34,243 bases of DNA, taken from contig JALHMW010000041.1 in NCBI GenBank assembly GCA_022843845.1, positions 1 to 34,243 on the forward strand, read 5' to 3'. Of the stretch, positions 32,133-34,243 are shown in pieces (the stretch's first letter is position 1; each line of letters begins with the position of its first letter). This DNA is from Archangium sp. GTDB taxonomy: Bacteria; Myxococcota; Myxococcia; Myxococcales; Myxococcaceae. Both the position numbers and the translations under genes were made by a program. The notes below the pieces were generated by a model. It worked only from the letters and a program-made list of their open reading frames with translations. It did no database searches and was not told the DNA's origin.

Positions 32133-33182
32133 GCTCCCCGGAATGACCTCGAAGCGCTCGCGCGGAGCCGGCTCCCGCAGGTTCTCGCTGCGCTCTTCGA
32201 CCTCGACTCGAAGGAGGCGCGCGTCGCCCGGGCGACCCACGAAGCCTACGACTTGAGCGCGAAGGTCGGGGGGAAGTCGTTCATCTTCGACGTCCTCGCA
32301 GGCTCGACGCCGGCCCTTCTCACTCACTGGCAGCGGGTCAGCTCGGCAGCACGGAGACAGGAGATTCCGGTGATGGTCGTCCCCTCCATGAGCCGCTCGG
32401 GACGCGACCTCTCTCAGGCACACGGTATCAACTGGGTCGACCTCGCCGGGAACGCGAGCATTCGGGCGCCAGGACTCCAGATTCGCATCGAGGGGCAGCC
32501 CAACCGCTTCGCGCGACCTGGGCGCCCTGCATCGGTCTTCGAGCGGAGGAGTTCGCGGCTCACCCGCCTTCTCCTCCAGCACCCTGGACGCGAATGGACG
32601 GTCCGCGAGTGCGCGAAGGAATCTGGGTTGAACGAGGGGCACGTCAGCCGCATCGTCTCTCGCCTCGTCGCCGAGGAATTCCTCCGAAAGGAGGGCAAGC
32701 GACTTCGTGTCGCCGAACCTCTCGGCCTCCTCGATGCCTGGCGGGATGCCGCTGACTTCTCGAAGCACCGCGTCCTCCGCGGGCACGTCGCCGCGCGCTC
32801 AGGAGAGGAGCTGCTCACCCTCGCATCACGCCGTCTGGCGGACGCGCACCTCGAACACGCAGCGACGGGCCTCGGGGCCGCCTGGCTCTACGACCGCTTC
32901 GCGATGTTCCGGCTCGTGTCGCTCTACCTCCGCGAGTGGCCGAGCCCCGCCCAGCTCGAGCAACTCCACTTCAGAGAGGAGCAAAACGGCGCGAACCTCT
33001 GGCTGGTGCTTCCAGCCGATGACGGCGTGTTCGACGGCGCTCGCGTGGTCGACGGCGTCCCCTGCGCTCATCCGGTCCAGGTGTACGTCGACCTCAAAGA
33101 CCAGCCGGAGCGCGCCACCGAGGCGGCCGACCACCTGAAGCAAAACCCTGTCCTCCTCGGAGTCGGCAATGGCGCCTCGTAA
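32130..33182 (+). CDS. AbiEi-like antitoxin with winged helix (system 2)
   Basis: A 350-residue protein of a larger AbiEi-like kind, unlike the 226-residue AbiEi next door. A restriction-fold-like N-terminal half contains NWVDLAGNASIRAPGLQIRI and EGQPN (about 100-125). A winged helix follows at about 140-200 (RLTRLLLQHPGREWTVRECA, then KESGLNEGHVSRIVSRLVAE). The C-terminal part ends with HPVQVYVDLKDQPERATEAA, common in such proteins. It overlaps the following nucleotidyltransferase gene by 14 bases. The DNA-binding and antitoxin role is inferred from family and gene order. Confidence 0.8.
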   Translation: MAPRNDLEALARSRLPQVLAALFDLDSKEARVARATHEAYDLSAKVGGKSFIFDVLAGSTPALLTHWQRVSSAARRQEIPVMVVPSMSRSGRDLSQAHGINWVDLAGNASIRAPGLQIRIEGQPNRFARPGRPASVFERRSSRLTRLLLQHPGREWTVRECAKESGLNEGHVSRIVSRLVAEEFLRKEGKRLRVAEPLGLLDAWRDAADFSKHRVLRGHVAARSGEELLTLASRRLADAHLEHAATGLGAAWLYDRFAMFRLVSLYLREWPSPAQLEQLHFREEQNGANLWLVLPADDGVFDGARVVDGVPCAHPVQVYVDLKDQPERATEAADHLKQNPVLLGVGNGAS

Positions 33183-33993
33183 GCCGCCGACCGCCGTGCA
33201 CTACACGCCCAGGGACGTGGCGCTCGTGCGCAGCGCATGTCTCACGCTCGCGACCTACCTCGGGAGTTTCCTCGAGGACCTCGTCGTGGTCGGAGGACTC
33301 GTTCCGACCCTCCTCATCCCGCCAGACGAGAAGCGCGAGCCGCACGTTGGCACCCAGGACCTCGACCTTGGGCTCAGCCTCGCCCTGCTCGAGGAAGCCC
33401 GATACGTCGAACTCGTCGCGCATCTCCACAGCGCGAACTTCGAGCCCGACCAGAACGAAGCCGGGAAGCCTGCGAACCACCGCTGGAAGCACCGTGACGA
33501 GCGCGTCACCGTCGATTTCCTCATGGCGCCATCTGGTGGCGCCCCAGCCAGCAACGCCAAAGTAGCCTGTCGGCCGTGCTCGCAGCCGGTCTGCCCCTGG
33601 CGTTCCGCGACCGGCAGCGCATCATGCTCACCGGCAAGACCCTTCGCGGCGAGGAGGCCACGAGCTCTCTGGGTCTGCGGTCCCGGCGCCTTCCTCGTGC
33701 TGAAGGCGCTTGCGTTTCGCGGGAGAGGCGAGCCCAAGGACGCCTACGACCTGCTCTACGTCCTCGAGAATTTCGGCACGACCTACGTTTCCGACGTCGC
33801 GAACGTGCTCCGTCCGCTCCTCGACAACGAGCCAGCCAACGACGCCCTCGTGATCCTCAAGGAGGACTTCTCCACGGCCGACCGTCCTGGACCGATGCGG
33901 GCAGCAGAGTTCCTCGGCCGCTCGGGTGACGCGGCGTTCCGAGCCGACAAGGCGGGGGCCGTGAACGAGCTCCTTCGCTCCTTGGGGCGCTGA
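33169..33993 (+). CDS. AbiEii-like nucleotidyltransferase with two compensating frameshifts
   Basis: The open frame gives 274 residues, with the nucleotidyltransferase motif VVVGGLVP...HVGTQDLDLGLSL near 41-72 and a normal C-terminus (LVLKALAFRGRGEPKDAYDLLYVL). Between about 33,550 and 33,670 the frame gives a Cys/Arg/Pro-rich stretch (ACRPCSQPVCPWRSATGSAS) unlike any such protein, while another frame in the same bases reads LSAVLAAGLPLAFRDRQRIM and then LTGKTLRGEEATSSL, which fits the missing middle exactly. So two indels of opposite sign bracket about 110 bases. The gene stays open but about 40 residues are replaced. The product is probably inactive unless the sequence holds errors. Confidence 0.78.
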   Translation: MAPRKPPTAVHYTPRDVALVRSACLTLATYLGSFLEDLVVVGGLVPTLLIPPDEKREPHVGTQDLDLGLSLALLEEARYVELVAHLHSANFEPDQNEAGKPANHRWKHRDERVTVDFLMAPSGGAPASNAKVACRPCSQPVCPWRSATGSASCSPARPFAARRPRALWVCGPGAFLVLKALAFRGRGEPKDAYDLLYVLENFGTTYVSDVANVLRPLLDNEPANDALVILKEDFSTADRPGPMRAAEFLGRSGDAAFRADKAGAVNELLRSLGR

Positions 33994-34016
33994 GCCGGAC
34001 TCGGCACCGATGCGGC

Positions 34017-34030
34017 CATCGATATCGATG
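34017..34030. repeat. Perfect 14-base palindrome after AbiE system 2
   Basis: CATCGATATCGATG is fully self-complementary, 23 bases after the nucleotidyltransferase stop and before the possible gene at the right edge. Its role is unknown: operator, recombination site or chance. Confidence 0.4.
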
Positions 34031-34055
34031 TCCCCGGCCCCAACCTGCGAGCGCT

Positions 34056-34243
34056 TTGTCTCGAAAGTACAGATGGAGGGACCCGACCGGCGAGTTAACA
34101 GCTCGAACTGGGCGGACGGATTTTGACCCGAAGACCACGTACTCGATCCTCCCGGAGCACCAGCTCTCGGCCGAACAGCAGAAGGCCTTCCAGGCGCTCC
34201 CGCAGCACGACCTCGCGAAGCTCTACTCGGGCGAGGGCGACAG
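34056..34243 (+). CDS. Possible start of an unidentified gene, cut by the window edge
   Basis: An open frame from a TTG at 34056 to the edge reads SRKYRWRDPTGELTARTGRT and later LPEHQLSAEQQKAFQALPQH, DLAKLYSGEG. The composition is that of a real protein rather than a shadow frame, but the start has no ribosome site and I recognise no family. It may begin elsewhere or be a remnant. Confidence 0.35.
   Translation, partial: MSRKYRWRDPTGELTARTGRTDFDPKTTYSILPEHQLSAEQQKAFQALPQHDLAKLYSGEGD

Noticed and set aside
1..34243. CRISPR array or rRNA genes
   Set aside because: No regularly spaced direct repeats with unique spacers and no rRNA-like sequence are seen; the only arrays are coding repeats in the lipoprotein and surface-protein genes.

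Overview
The window looks like chromosome from a GC-rich myxobacterium (Myxococcota). The lineage call rests on four families I associate with these organisms: a MYXO-CTERM-type C-terminal anchor behind thrombospondin-type-3 and Cys-rich 'myxo' repeats, a TIGR02996-type N-terminal domain, a TIGR02265/DUF2378-type protein, and a membrane-anchored Ser/Thr kinase. All family names are from memory and eye; no search was run.

Left part (1-22,000), mostly housekeeping and metabolic genes. A glutaryl-CoA dehydrogenase gene (minus) is followed at the window edge by what may be the 5' end of a group II intron. Two paralogous lipoprotein genes with different low-complexity linkers lie next to it. A plus-strand operon (4094-7750) encodes an SDR, a RidA-like protein, a crotonase-fold protein, a small protein with a histone-H1-like tail and an acyl-CoA dehydrogenase. 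With the benzoate-CoA-ligase-type enzyme at 18.6 kb and the glutaryl-CoA dehydrogenase, it suggests aromatic-acid catabolism through CoA thioesters; the ring-attacking enzyme is not in the window. Then come a TIGR02996 gene that seems to need a CTG start, a DUF2378 gene, a DUF4010/MgtC-like membrane protein, a 1104-residue surface protein, the kinase, a secreted esterase-like lipoprotein, a glycosyltransferase, a small membrane protein, the CoA ligase, an RsmB-like rRNA methyltransferase and an HD-domain protein.

A tRNA-Asn(GTT) gene with a clear promoter and a Rho-independent terminator (22,015-22,172) marks the change to accessory DNA. From 22,176 to the end the content is toxin-antitoxin and defence-like: a five-gene overlapping operon (large antitoxin-like protein, PIN toxin, SEC-C protein, 88-aa basic protein, 542-aa protein), a GHKL ATPase with an Ig-like domain, a truncated antitoxin-like gene cut off by a serine recombinase, an intact AbrB/MazE-type antitoxin with a Doc toxin that has lost its Fic core, and two divergent AbiE-type systems. 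The second AbiE toxin carries a pair of compensating frameshifts.

The most notable features are the PIN/SEC-C operon with its adjoining ATPase, and the repeated pattern of intact antitoxin beside damaged toxin. An unidentified gene appears to start at the right edge.
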